This document shows, piece after piece, positions 28,321-36,765 of a DNA stretch of 64,000 nt. Within the stretch, counting starts at the first letter, position 1; each line of letters begins with the position of its first letter. This stretch comes from Polyangiaceae bacterium (GTDB taxonomy: Bacteria; Myxococcota_A; Polyangia; Polyangiales; Polyangiaceae): positions 59,365 through 123,364 of the forward strand of contig JAICQQ010000002.1 of assembly GCA_025937785.1 (NCBI GenBank), written 5' to 3'. The position numbers and the translations under genes were made by a program. The notes beneath the pieces are model-generated. The model made no database searches and was not told the DNA's origin. It was given only the letters and a program-made list of their open reading frames with translations.

Positions 28321-29321
28321 CGCGTTCGCTGCTGTTTTTCTGGTTCTTGCTGTGTGGCTGCAGCGCAGCTGCGCCGGCTCGAGACTCGCACACGGGAGCG
28401 AGTGTCGCCGAGACCGGACGAAACCCCAACCGTGCTCGCGCGCCAGATGGCCCGGTCTACGAAGATCTCACGGATCGCCCTCGGGTGGCCCTGGTCGTGG
28501 GCAACGGCGCCTATTCAGAGGTCGCGCCACTCGACAACGCGGCGCGCGACGCGCGCCACATCGCGGCGCGCCTGGCGCAGTTGGGTTTCGACGTGGAGCT
28601 CGTGATCGACGCGGACCGCGTCACGCTGCTGAACGCGATCGCCCACATGGGACAGCGGCTCGAAGCAGCCGCGCGCGACCAGCTCCCACCGGTAGGCCTT
28701 TTCTATTTCTTAGGGCATGGCATGCAGTACCAGAGGAGGAACTACGTGGTTCCCGTGCGCGCTGGCGTCTCGGAGATCGGCGATATTCCGGCGCGGCTAG
28801 TCGAAGTGAACCACGTGCTCGACGCACTACGAGCCGCCGCGAATCCCTTCAAGATCGTCGTGCTCGACGCGTCCCGAGACAACGCCTACGCGAACGACTC
28901 CCCGAGCATGCAAGGTCTGCTATCTATGGTTGCTCCCCGAGGAACCCTCCTCGCCTATGCCGCGAGCCCCGGGCGCATCGCCCGAGACGGCGAGCCGGGA
29001 GAGATGGGCATCTACACGCAAGCTTTCCTGCGACACATCGCGCGTCCAGGCATCCCCGTGGCGACGGCGCTCGATGCAGTCGCGACAGAAGTAGAGGAGC
29101 GAACCAACGGCAAGCAGACTCCGTGGCGCAGCTCCACCGTCGAGGCTGAGTTCGCGTTCAACCCGTGTCCCGACACTGCCCCGTTCAACGGCGTCAGCTG
29201 TGGGGCAGCTCGGGTCGAGTGCGACCGGGGCGCGTGGGACGGCGAACGTTGCGTGCTCGAACTGCTCGAGTGTCCGCGGGGGTTCGAAATGGTCCCGGAC
29301 CAGGGCTGCCGCCCCGAATAG
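28317..29321 (+). CDS. Caspase-fold (C14) lipoprotein with catalytic Cys replaced by Ser
   Basis: A 334-aa protein. Lipoprotein signal LLFFWFLLCGC, then a peptidase C14 domain: the strand RVALVVGNGAYSEVAPLDNA, the catalytic His in FYFLGHGMQYQ (about 134), and the second active-site strand IVVLDASRDNAY. Canonical bacterial sequences read LDACRxNP, so the nucleophilic Cys is Ser here (about 186). It is probably inactive or altered. The C-terminus has a Cys module (DGERCVLELLECPRGFE...GCRPE) like the one at the N-terminus of the overlapping upstream protein, pointing to a shared function outside the membrane. Confidence 0.78.
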   Translation: MTRSLLFFWFLLCGCSAAAPARDSHTGASVAETGRNPNRARAPDGPVYEDLTDRPRVALVVGNGAYSEVAPLDNAARDARHIAARLAQLGFDVELVIDADRVTLLNAIAHMGQRLEAAARDQLPPVGLFYFLGHGMQYQRRNYVVPVRAGVSEIGDIPARLVEVNHVLDALRAAANPFKIVVLDASRDNAYANDSPSMQGLLSMVAPRGTLLAYAASPGRIARDGEPGEMGIYTQAFLRHIARPGIPVATALDAVATEVEERTNGKQTPWRSSTVEAEFAFNPCPDTAPFNGVSCGAARVECDRGAWDGERCVLELLECPRGFEMVPDQGCRPE

Positions 29322-29324
29322 GCG

Positions 29325-30074
29325 TCAGTTGCCGCCGCGCCAGCGCACGCGTTCTTCTTCGAAGATGCGCCCCAGGCGGCGCTGTTCCTGCAAGAACGCG
29401 GCGTAGGTCTTGGGCACGCGGATGTCACCGGCGAAGGCAGCCAGCACGAGCACCGCAGCTTCCGCGTCATCGGTCGCGCGGTGCGCCCGCACCAGCTGGA
29501 TACCGAGCCGCTCCGAAACCTCACCCAGGGACTTGCTCTTTTCGTCCTTCTGCAACTCGCGCGCCCAGGTCAGCGGGTCCAACCACTCGACGCCTTTGCG
29601 AAACGCCGGAGGCAAGCTGGACGCCGATAGTTCGACGCGGCCGAGCTCGGCCATCAGAAAATCGCGATCGAACTGGGCATTGTAGGCAACAGGCACGGCG
29701 CCGCGCAGCGCTTCGAGTAGCTCGCTCGCGATGCTCTCGAACTTGGGCGCGTCTCTCACGTCGTCGTCTTTGATACCGTGCACGGCGGTCGCTTCCGCGG
29801 GAATCGAGCAGTCGGGGTTGATGAGCCAGCTCTTCCGACGCGTGACAGAGCCAGCGTCGAAGAAAACACAGCCCACCTCGATCACGCGATCTACAGCAGG
29901 ATCGCGACCGGTGGTTTCGGTGTCGATACAGACCAGCGGCAGCTCGTTCATGCTGAGCCCCGCAGCCCACTCCTCCGCCACGCCGATGGCGGCGACGCGG
30001 ATCAGATGCGCAATGCCCGGGTAGTGGCGCCCCGTGGGGAAACAGCCCAACCCGCCGTTCATGCTCCACTTCAC
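29325..30074 (-). CDS. DnaQ-like 3'-5' exonuclease
   Basis: A 249-aa DEDDh exonuclease, related to the proofreading subunit of DNA polymerase III. Motif I is CIDTETTG, motif II is NAQFDRDF, and motif III is the HRATDDA segment. The GTG at 30074 is used with GGTGA upstream; ATG 30062 with a GGAG is an alternative that drops four residues. It begins 5 bases after the stop of the DsbA-like gene, and its start lies inside a perfect inverted repeat (30066-30092). A roughly 40-residue helical N-terminal extension precedes the nuclease domain. Confidence 0.85.
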   Translation of the reverse strand: MKWSMNGGLGCFPTGRHYPGIAHLIRVAAIGVAEEWAAGLSMNELPLVCIDTETTGRDPAVDRVIEVGCVFFDAGSVTRRKSWLINPDCSIPAEATAVHGIKDDDVRDAPKFESIASELLEALRGAVPVAYNAQFDRDFLMAELGRVELSASSLPPAFRKGVEWLDPLTWARELQKDEKSKSLGEVSERLGIQLVRAHRATDDAEAAVLVLAAFAGDIRVPKTYAAFLQEQRRLGRIFEEERVRWRGGN

Positions 30075-30092
30075 GGTATCACCGTGAAGTGG
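30066..30092. promoter_or_regulatory. Perfect 12-bp inverted repeat over a start codon
   Basis: Arms CCACTTCACGGT (30066-30077) and ACCGTGAAGTGG (30081-30092) around a 3-base ATC loop. It spans the stop of the DsbA-like gene and the GTG start of the exonuclease, so in mRNA the ribosome site and start codon would be sequestered. It lacks a T tract, so it is not a classic terminator. Confidence 0.75.
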
Positions 30093-31128
30093 CTGGGGCG
30101 GCTGAGCCCGCCGGCGCCGGAGCAGGGGGAGCCGGCGCTGGGGGTGCGGCGAGGCTGGCAGCCGGGGCTCCGACGCTGCCGCTCGGGGCGGGCGCTTTCT
30201 GCGCGGGCGCAGGTTTCTGAGCGGTCTCCGTCGCGCCCAGGAGCTCGAGCTCGAGGCTGACCCAGTCCAACAGATCTGCCTGCTGGTCGCCCGCCGAAAC
30301 GAAGCGTCGTCCGTTGATGAAGATGGTGGGCGTACCGGTCAACTCGACCTGCTCGCCGAGCTTCCGATCGCGCGCCACGACATCAGCCACCGCCTCGCTC
30401 TCGAGATCGGCTTTCCAGGTCGCGACGTCGAGGTTCGCACTTTTTGCTATGCGTTCGAGAACTGGCGGGTTCAGCGGCGGATCTTTCGTGAACAGGCCAT
30501 GGTGCATTTCCCAAAACTTGCCCTGACGCTGCGCTGCCACGGCCGCGCGCGCGGCTTTCTCGGCGTTCTCGTGGATCGCGAGCGGAAAATGCTTGAAGAC
30601 CAGGCGCACGCCGCTGGGATACTTCGCCATGACCTCTTCGATCATGGGCTTGGCGGCGCGACACGCCGGACACTCGAAGTCCGCCCATTCGACGATCGTC
30701 ACCGCGGCACTGTCAGGCCCCTTGCTCGGCGAACCGTCGAGGTCGATCTGCTTCACCTGGTCCGGCGAAAAGCGGGCTCTGTACGCGGCCTCGGCCAAGC
30801 TCGTGGTGCGCCCCTGGCGCACCTGCGTCAGCAAGAACTTCGCTGCGGGTAGGCACGCCTTGCACGCGCGGTTTTCGGTCACGCACTGCGCCAAGCTGAC
30901 GGGTTGGTCCTTACAAGGCGCGAGCAGCTCGCTGACGTGGCCGGACCACTGCTGGCGTTCGCGCGTGGTGAGCTCCGCGGTGTCGATGCCGGGCAACTTC
31001 ACGTCCTTCGGCTCTGCGTCACCCGGGGAGTCGCCGCTACCATTCTCGCCGGGCGAGCGGCACGTACTCACGTTGAGGTTGATCGACACGGCCGTTGTGA
31101 GCGCGGCCAACAGTCGCCAGCTGAACAT
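30079..31128 (-). CDS. DsbA-like thiol-disulfide oxidoreductase, secreted
   Basis: A 349-aa protein with a signal peptide (MFSWRLLAALTTAV) and Cys about 23, possibly lipidated. The middle part (about 60-130) is the Cys-containing helical region often found before such domains (CVTENRACKACLPA...YRARFSPDQV). The thioredoxin-fold DSBA domain carries redox motif CPAC (about 153-156) and the cis-Pro loop GTPTIFING. It ends in a Pro/Ala/Gly-rich tail (APAPAGSAAPATSR). It probably oxidises or isomerises disulfides in the envelope, which would suit the many Cys-rich lipoproteins in this window. Confidence 0.88.
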   Translation of the reverse strand: MFSWRLLAALTTAVSINLNVSTCRSPGENGSGDSPGDAEPKDVKLPGIDTAELTTRERQQWSGHVSELLAPCKDQPVSLAQCVTENRACKACLPAAKFLLTQVRQGRTTSLAEAAYRARFSPDQVKQIDLDGSPSKGPDSAAVTIVEWADFECPACRAAKPMIEEVMAKYPSGVRLVFKHFPLAIHENAEKAARAAVAAQRQGKFWEMHHGLFTKDPPLNPPVLERIAKSANLDVATWKADLESEAVADVVARDRKLGEQVELTGTPTIFINGRRFVSAGDQQADLLDWVSLELELLGATETAQKPAPAQKAPAPSGSVGAPAASLAAPPAPAPPAPAPAGSAAPATSR

Positions 31129-31323
31129 CGGGTCCGGAGCGTAGTGCTTGGTCCAGGAAGTTCAACCAATAATCCGGAGACAATCTTTCGACGGCAAAGC
31201 ACGCTCGTTCGTCGGGCAGGCTAGCCGCTGGGCCACCTTGCACTGGCAAATGCGGCCGACCGCCACCTCGCCTTCCGAAAATAGCCGCCCCGGCTTCGAA
31301 TGTGGGGTAAACCGCGGGTTGGC

Positions 31324-32913
31324 ATGGAACCCCTGAGCAGCATCCCTCCGCCCCCCTCCGACGCCGAGGGTACTGCGGCCCCCCGCACGGTCCGCCACGT
31401 GCTCGCGGTGGGCGGTGGGCGGGGCGGGGTGGGCAAGAGCATGCTGGCTGTCAATCTGGGCGTCTACCTGGCCCAGTTGGGCCGGACCGTGGTTCTCGTC
31501 GACGCCGATCCTACCGGAGCGAAGCTTCACACGATGCTCGACGTCGAGCTCCCCAAGCGGGTGGCCCGCGCCGACTCCGACGACGACGAGCTCACCACCT
31601 GTCCCACCCCCATCCCGGGCCTGCTCTTGTTACCCCAAGAGTACAGCATCGGGTCGACGGTGCCCGTTCGCCCGGGCCGCAAGCCGCGCTGGGCACGCCG
31701 GCTGCGACTGATGGACGTCGACTACGTGATCCTCGATCTCGGCGCTGGCACTGCGCCCGCCACGCTCGACCTGTTCCTGAGCGCCGACATGGGATTGTGC
31801 GCAGTCACGCCCGAGCCACCCAGCGTCGAAGCCACGTATCGATTTTTCAGGGCAGTGTTTCAACGACGCATTCGACGCACCTTGATCAGAGATCGCTTCA
31901 AGCTGCGCATGGTCGAACGCGCGCAAGCGGAACTCGAGCCGCTGCCGCAGCCCCTCGACCTCGTGCGGGCCATCGCGCGCTACGACACGGCTGCCGGCAT
32001 CTTGGCGGCGACCGAGCTGGCGCAGCTCAGGCCGCGCCTGGTGGTCAATAGCGTGCGCCTGCGCACGGACAGCGACCTGGGCACTCAAATGGGTGACATG
32101 GCAAGCCGATTTCTAGGGGTGAAGCTCGACTACATCGGACACGTCGAGCACGACGACGCGGTGTGGTTGAGCGTCGTGCGACGACGCCCGCTCCTCATCG
32201 ATAGCCCGGCGTGCAAGGCTGCTCGGAATTTGGAGCGAATCGCGCGGCGGGTGCTGGCCCTGGCGACGGCCCGAGATGCTCGCCTCGACGACCCGATCCC
32301 ATTGGTCCCTACCGAGCCAAACTTGTACGACGTTCTCGGAACCCACCGCGGAGCGACCGACGAAGAATTGCGGCGCGCCCACAAGCGCCAGCGAGAAATC
32401 TTTCAATCAGGCAGTCTTCCGCTCACCAGTTTACTCACTGAGCAGCAGCTCGTGACGGAGCGGGCACAGATCGACGAGGCCCACGACACTCTGCTCGATC
32501 CGCTGCGGCGCCGGGCCTACGACGTCTCGATCTTTCCCGAGGCGGACGAGCAGCTGCCCGAGCCTTCCCGCACGACCGATGGCGCGCTGGAAGCCGAACG
32601 CGAAATGCTTCGCCGCGAGCTTGCGCGGGAGATCAACGGCGAGACCGAGTTCTCGGGGAGCTTGCTACGTAAAGTGCGCGAATCGCAGGGTATCGAACTG
32701 GAAGAGATCGCGGGGCGCACGAAAATTTCGCCCGCCTACCTGAAAGCCATCGAAACCGAGGATTTCAAGAGCCTTCCGCCGTTAGTATACACGCGAGGTT
32801 TCGTGCAACAGGTCGCCAAACATCTCAAGCTCGACCCGACGCAAGTGTCGCGGACCTACCTGAAACGTATGCGGCGCTGGCGCTCGGCTTCCAGCGACGA
32901 TTCGCGCGCGTAG
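31324..32913 (+). CDS. MinD/ParA-like ATPase fused to J-like and RodZ-like HTH domains
   Basis: A 529-aa protein in three parts. Residues about 25-320 are a deviant-Walker P-loop ATPase (GGGRGGVGKSMLAVNLG, where the usual signature Lys of KGGVGK is Arg; VLVDADPTG; VILDLGAGT). A region like a J domain follows (LYDVLGTHRGATDEELRRAH...DTLLDPLRRRAYD) but without the HPD motif. The C-terminus is a RodZ-type HTH (LLRKVRESQGIELEEIAGRT...YLKAIE). It could place or tether a complex at the cell pole or membrane. The start at 31324 is preferred; an ATG at 31300 is also open. Confidence 0.75.
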   Translation: MEPLSSIPPPPSDAEGTAAPRTVRHVLAVGGGRGGVGKSMLAVNLGVYLAQLGRTVVLVDADPTGAKLHTMLDVELPKRVARADSDDDELTTCPTPIPGLLLLPQEYSIGSTVPVRPGRKPRWARRLRLMDVDYVILDLGAGTAPATLDLFLSADMGLCAVTPEPPSVEATYRFFRAVFQRRIRRTLIRDRFKLRMVERAQAELEPLPQPLDLVRAIARYDTAAGILAATELAQLRPRLVVNSVRLRTDSDLGTQMGDMASRFLGVKLDYIGHVEHDDAVWLSVVRRRPLLIDSPACKAARNLERIARRVLALATARDARLDDPIPLVPTEPNLYDVLGTHRGATDEELRRAHKRQREIFQSGSLPLTSLLTEQQLVTERAQIDEAHDTLLDPLRRRAYDVSIFPEADEQLPEPSRTTDGALEAEREMLRRELAREINGETEFSGSLLRKVRESQGIELEEIAGRTKISPAYLKAIETEDFKSLPPLVYTRGFVQQVAKHLKLDPTQVSRTYLKRMRRWRSASSDDSRA

Positions 32914-32939
32914 GTCAGTCTCACATTTCACCGACTGCC

Positions 32940-34394
32940 ATGCCAGCGTTGCCGCGATCCACCCCAGCCACTCCCGGTCAGCGGCTGCTCTATGAGCACG
33001 CCTGGCTCTACACCCTGGCGGTACTGTTCGTCGCGCTGGTGCCGCGCCTGTTCGTCGCGGTGGCGTGGAGCAAAGAACCGGTCTGGGACGGTCATTACTA
33101 CCACTTCGGCGCCGAACGCATTGCAGACGGCTTCGGCTACAGCGAGGACGTCATCATCGGCGGGCACAAGGTAGCCAAGCCCTGGGTGCACTATCCGGTC
33201 GGCTACAGCGGCATGCTCGGCGTGCTGTACAAGGTGTTCGGTTCGGGCCTGCTCGTGGCGCCGATCGTGAACGCGCTCCTGGGTGCGCTCTTGGTCGTCG
33301 TCGTGCATCGCCTGGCGCGCGTCTACCTCAGCGAGCGGCGCGCGCAGGCGGCGGCCATCCTCGCGGCCCTACATCCCGGGCTCATCGCCTACTCGCCGGT
33401 GGTGATGACCGAGCCGCTCGCGGGCCTGCTCATCGTGGCGGCGTTTCTGGCGGCGCTCAGGTTTTCGCGCTGGTGGGGCCCGGCGATTTTCGGAATTTTG
33501 CTCGGGCTCGCGACCTTGGTCCGCCCCTCGTCGCTATTGTGCCTGCCGCTACTGTTGCTCACCCTGAAGTTCGACTGGTTCGGCATGGCGAAGCAGTTCG
33601 GGGTGGCGCTCGTGTGTTGCTTGCTGCCCGTGCTGCCGTGGACACTCAGAAACTGCAAGGTCATGGATGGCTGCGCGTTGGTGTCGACCAACGGCGGCTG
33701 GAACCTGGCGATCGGCGCGTTCACCGAAGACGGCCGCTTCCGTACGCTGCGCGCCGACGACGGCTGCAAGATCGTCACCGGTCAGGTCCAGCAAGATCGC
33801 TGCTGGGCAGAGATCGGCAAGAAGCGCATCGCCGACGACCCGCTCGGCTGGCTCGCGAAGGCCCCCAAGAAGCTGGCGCAGACCTACAACCACGAGTCGT
33901 TCGCGATCGAGTACCTGCACGAGGCGGATCCGAGCGCATGGCCCGAACAGCGACGCCGAGCTGGTAGGGAACTGTTGACCCTGTTCCATCGCCTGCTCAT
34001 GATCGGCGCCGCGCTCAGCGTCGTAGCTATGGCGGGCTACCGACCGCGGGCGGGCAAAGCTTACCTGACGCAGACGCTGCTGCTGCTGACGATAGCCGGT
34101 ATCTCGGCGTACGGTTTCGCCGACGACGATCACCCCTTCTACTTGCTGGCGCTGATCCCGCCGATCCTGGCGCTCGCGCGCTTACCCGGACGGCCCGAGC
34201 AAGGTCCAGCTGGCGCGTGCCTGCTCGGCTGGCTGCTGCTCACGTCGCTGACACATGCGGTGTTTTTTGGTGACGACCGCTACCACCTGGTCGTCACCCC
34301 TGCGCTGTGCATCTTGGCGGCCGCGGCGTTGCGCCAGCCCGCCGCCCGTGAACCCGCGCCCGGGCTCGAAGCGAGCAAAGCCGTCGCTACCTGA
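32940..34394 (+). CDS. Membrane glycosyltransferase, GT39/ArnT-like
   Basis: A 484-aa polytopic membrane protein with about ten predicted helices. The first loop holds acidic residues (KEPVWDGHYYHFG) and HYPVGYSGMLGVLY, matching the catalytic loop of GT-C (polyprenol-phosphate-sugar) glycosyltransferases; the segment LLGLATLVRPSS is also typical. It likely transfers a sugar from a lipid carrier to an envelope glycan, lipid or protein; the acceptor is unknown. It follows the MinD-like fusion by 26 bases on the same strand, probably one unit. Confidence 0.75.
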   Translation: MPALPRSTPATPGQRLLYEHAWLYTLAVLFVALVPRLFVAVAWSKEPVWDGHYYHFGAERIADGFGYSEDVIIGGHKVAKPWVHYPVGYSGMLGVLYKVFGSGLLVAPIVNALLGALLVVVVHRLARVYLSERRAQAAAILAALHPGLIAYSPVVMTEPLAGLLIVAAFLAALRFSRWWGPAIFGILLGLATLVRPSSLLCLPLLLLTLKFDWFGMAKQFGVALVCCLLPVLPWTLRNCKVMDGCALVSTNGGWNLAIGAFTEDGRFRTLRADDGCKIVTGQVQQDRCWAEIGKKRIADDPLGWLAKAPKKLAQTYNHESFAIEYLHEADPSAWPEQRRRAGRELLTLFHRLLMIGAALSVVAMAGYRPRAGKAYLTQTLLLLTIAGISAYGFADDDHPFYLLALIPPILALARLPGRPEQGPAGACLLGWLLLTSLTHAVFFGDDRYHLVVTPALCILAAAALRQPAAREPAPGLEASKAVAT

Positions 34395-34398
34395 CGGC

Positions 34399-34593
34399 TC
34401 ACTCGCACCAGGGCCGATCACCGCGGAGGCTCTCGGCGAGTGCATCGGTAGGCTGGGGATCGGTCGGGTCGACTTCGAAGCCTACGAAGTGCCCATGCGC
34501 CGGGAACGGCTCGTCCGGAAAGAACCTGACGCGAGTCCGTGCCAGCAATCGATCGCCGGGCAGCCCCGCGGCGATCAATAGAGCTCGCGCGAC
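34399..34593 (-). pseudogene. Orphaned C-terminal part of the truncated lipoprotein (after amber codon)
   Basis: Reading on through the TAG at 34594-34596 in the same frame gives about 65 residues (VARALLIAAGLPGDRLL... PTDALAESLRGDRPWCE, stop at 34399) that align with the end of the intact neighbour at 35185 (VVRGLLIGAGLPGDRLV ... RTRRWCQ). The TAG sits where the paralog has Glu, so a single G-to-T change explains it. Confidence 0.7.
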
Positions 34594-35145
34594 CTAGGCC
34601 CGCTGCAACCGGAGTTGCTCGCGTCCCTCCTCCGTTGCCGCTTCGTCATTGGCGGCGTGCCCGACCACGAACACTTTGCGAGCGGGCGCTGGCAGTGCCC
34701 GCTCGAGCTCACGCTCGGCTTTCGCCAGCGCGGGCGGGGGCGAGCCCACTGGAGCGGGCGACGCCGCTTGAAACTCGATCGTCGCACGCACCTCTACGAT
34801 ACATTCTTCCAAGCTCTGCGTTGCTTGCGTCCCCGTGGCATTGCAATTCACGCCATTGCAGCCATCGAAGCAGAAGCCGGGGTTGCACTCACGCCCGACC
34901 ACCCAGCTTTCACACTCGGCGCGCGTCTCGAACAGCGAGTGCGGTGGCGCTGCGGACGCGCGAAACTCTTCACACGTGTCAGCATTCGGTCTAGTGGTCC
35001 AGACTTGACGGCCGGGGTCCCCATCATGACCGGGAATCGCAGCGACGCCGGACCCCGCTTCCGCTTCACTGGTCACGGAGCCGCGTCCACACGCCATCAG
35101 CGACCCCGCAACGAAGAGGGCGCCCCACGAGTATCGCCGAGTCAT
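34594..35145 (-). CDS. OmpA-like-domain lipoprotein, truncated by an amber codon
   Basis: A 183-aa product; paralog of the gene just upstream. Lipoprotein signal (GALFVAGSLMACG), a Cys-rich module (RPNADTCEEFRASAAPPHS, CESWVVGRECNPGF, CFDGCNGVNC), then an OmpA-like segment (LPAPARKVFVVGHAAN) that stops short at TAG. The remaining half of the domain lies out of reach downstream. Either a pseudogene or a shortened product retaining the Cys module. The protein would face outward on the outer membrane. Confidence 0.65.
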   Translation of the reverse strand: MTRRYSWGALFVAGSLMACGRGSVTSEAEAGSGVAAIPGHDGDPGRQVWTTRPNADTCEEFRASAAPPHSLFETRAECESWVVGRECNPGFCFDGCNGVNCNATGTQATQSLEECIVEVRATIEFQAASPAPVGSPPPALAKAERELERALPAPARKVFVVGHAANDEAATEEGREQLRLQRA

Positions 35146-35184
35146 GCCCGTGAGACGCGGGTGACCCGCGACGCATTCATCGAA

Positions 35185-35955
35185 TCATTGGCACCAGCGC
35201 CGTGTACGCTGCGCCTCGGGGCTCGCGTCGGCGCGGGTGGGACGATCCGGGTCGAACTCGAAGCTGACGACGCTACCCTGTGCCGGGGGTGGCACAGCAG
35301 CACTACCGGCGCTCGCAGAGCGCGCGACCAGTCGATCCCCCGGCAAGCCTGCGCCGATCAAGAGACCTCGCACGACTTCCGCGCGTCCCGCGGCGAGTCG
35401 CTCGCGCGCGTCGGGCGTATTTGCTTCCGCGACGCCGGCGTGCCCGATCAGGATCACCTTGCGCGCAGGCACCTCCAAAACCCGTGCGAGCGTCGCCTGG
35501 ATCGCGGCTAGCTGCGGCGGAGGCGAGTCTTTGGGCACCAGCGAAGCGAAGCGAAACTCGATCGTCTCCAGCATCGAGAGCCGGCAATCGACCAGCGTCG
35601 TCCGCAGATGCATCCCCGTGGGATCGCAGGAAATGGTGTTGCAACCGTCGAAGCAACCGAACCCGGGTCTGCACGTGCGCTCGGCTACCCAGGCTTCGCA
35701 ATCGGACCGCGTGTCGAACTGTGAGTGAGGTGGAGCTTCGGAGGCGGGGAACTGCTGGCAAGTGTCTTGCTCGGGCTCGGTCGTCCAGACTCGGCGCTCC
35801 AGCACCTCGGCGCCACCTGCAGGCGGGGTTTCGGCCCCACCACCCGGCGCGGACGAGGCGCCGGGCTTCGGTGAGGACGCTGGCGGGGGGACCTCGCCCA
35901 CCGCGCGCGCGCAAGCCACGGCGCTGCCGGCCGCGAGCAGCGCGCAGCCCAGCAC
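35185..35955 (-). CDS. OmpA-like-domain lipoprotein with Cys-rich module
   Basis: A 256-aa protein, intact paralog of the gene at 34594. Lipobox in AAGSAVACAR, a Pro/Ala/Gly-rich linker, a Cys module (DTCQQFPASEAPPHS... CRPGFGCFDGCNTISC), and a C-terminal domain resembling an OmpA/peptidoglycan-binding fold (VLEVPARKVILIGHAGVAE ... AGLPGDRLVARS). The GTG at 35955 lies 16 bases after the stop of the GST-like gene, so these genes form a unit. It may link the outer membrane to the cell wall; a redox role of the Cys pairs is possible. Confidence 0.7.
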   Translation of the reverse strand: MLGCALLAAGSAVACARAVGEVPPPASSPKPGASSAPGGGAETPPAGGAEVLERRVWTTEPEQDTCQQFPASEAPPHSQFDTRSDCEAWVAERTCRPGFGCFDGCNTISCDPTGMHLRTTLVDCRLSMLETIEFRFASLVPKDSPPPQLAAIQATLARVLEVPARKVILIGHAGVAEANTPDARERLAAGRAEVVRGLLIGAGLPGDRLVARSASAGSAAVPPPAQGSVVSFEFDPDRPTRADASPEAQRTRRWCQ

Positions 35956-35971
35956 GATCGTCAGCGGCGCA

Positions 35972-36613
35972 TCAGCGGTCGTAGTGATACTCCGTAGCCT
36001 CGACCGAGCTCCGTTGGGCGAATGCGCAGCGGAATTCGTCGAGCGCAGGATACCCCGCCACGGGCAACACCTCGCGGAACTCGAGGTGGGTCACGAGGCA
36101 GAAGAGCGTGACTTCGAGGTAGCTCAGATCTCGATGGGCCGGCAAGCGGCTGCCGAATTCCGCCACGTGTTCCTCGAGCCACCCGAGCGTGTTCTCGAGG
36201 CTCTGCCGCAGCTTCTGTTGGTAGCCGCTCGCCTCGTGCCCCCCCTGCTGGGCCATGATCATCGACACTTCGGTCGTCATGGCTTGAGTGGTGAGCTCTT
36301 GCGCGTTCGCCAGTACCGGCGCCACGAGATCTTCGGGCCAGACGAGGTGCAGCGTGCGACGCGACAAACGCGCTAGTTCTCGACAAATCGTGAGGGACCC
36401 GAACCAGACGCCGCTGGGCGCCAAAAGCGTCGGCAGCTTCAGAGCAGGGTTGCCGCCATAGCGATCCGCGTCGAAAGCCAGCAGATCCGGCACGACCCGG
36501 AAGGCGTGGTCGATCTCGAGCTCGAGGGCGAAGATGCGTGTGACCCGGGTGAACACGGAGCTCGACCTGCCCACCAGGACGGGTTTGGCCAAGGCTTCGA
36601 GCGTGATCGGCAT
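35972..36613 (-). CDS. Glutathione S-transferase-like protein
   Basis: A 213-aa protein with the GST architecture: a thioredoxin-like first half (VLVGRSSSVFTRVTRIFALE ... NPALKLPTLLAPSG, the cis-Pro region, then GSLTICRELAR) and an all-helical second half. The ATG at 36613 (MPITLEALAKP) is chosen; the open frame upstream to 36997 is low-complexity Pro/Arg. It probably conjugates or binds small electrophiles; which thiol it uses cannot be told. First gene of the unit with the two lipoproteins. Confidence 0.75.
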   Translation of the reverse strand: MPITLEALAKPVLVGRSSSVFTRVTRIFALELEIDHAFRVVPDLLAFDADRYGGNPALKLPTLLAPSGVWFGSLTICRELARLSRRTLHLVWPEDLVAPVLANAQELTTQAMTTEVSMIMAQQGGHEASGYQQKLRQSLENTLGWLEEHVAEFGSRLPAHRDLSYLEVTLFCLVTHLEFREVLPVAGYPALDEFRCAFAQRSSVEATEYHYDR

Positions 36614-36765
36614 GACGGGTCTCTTTGCGCAGTGCTGGGCAGGTGGACCGGGTTCCGGCCCAAGCGAATGAGGGGACGAGACGAACCTACCGCCATCCGG
36701 CGTCGCTGAAAACGGTTTCCCCAGCGATTGCCCCGATTCGAGCCCCCAGCCTATACTCGACGAGC

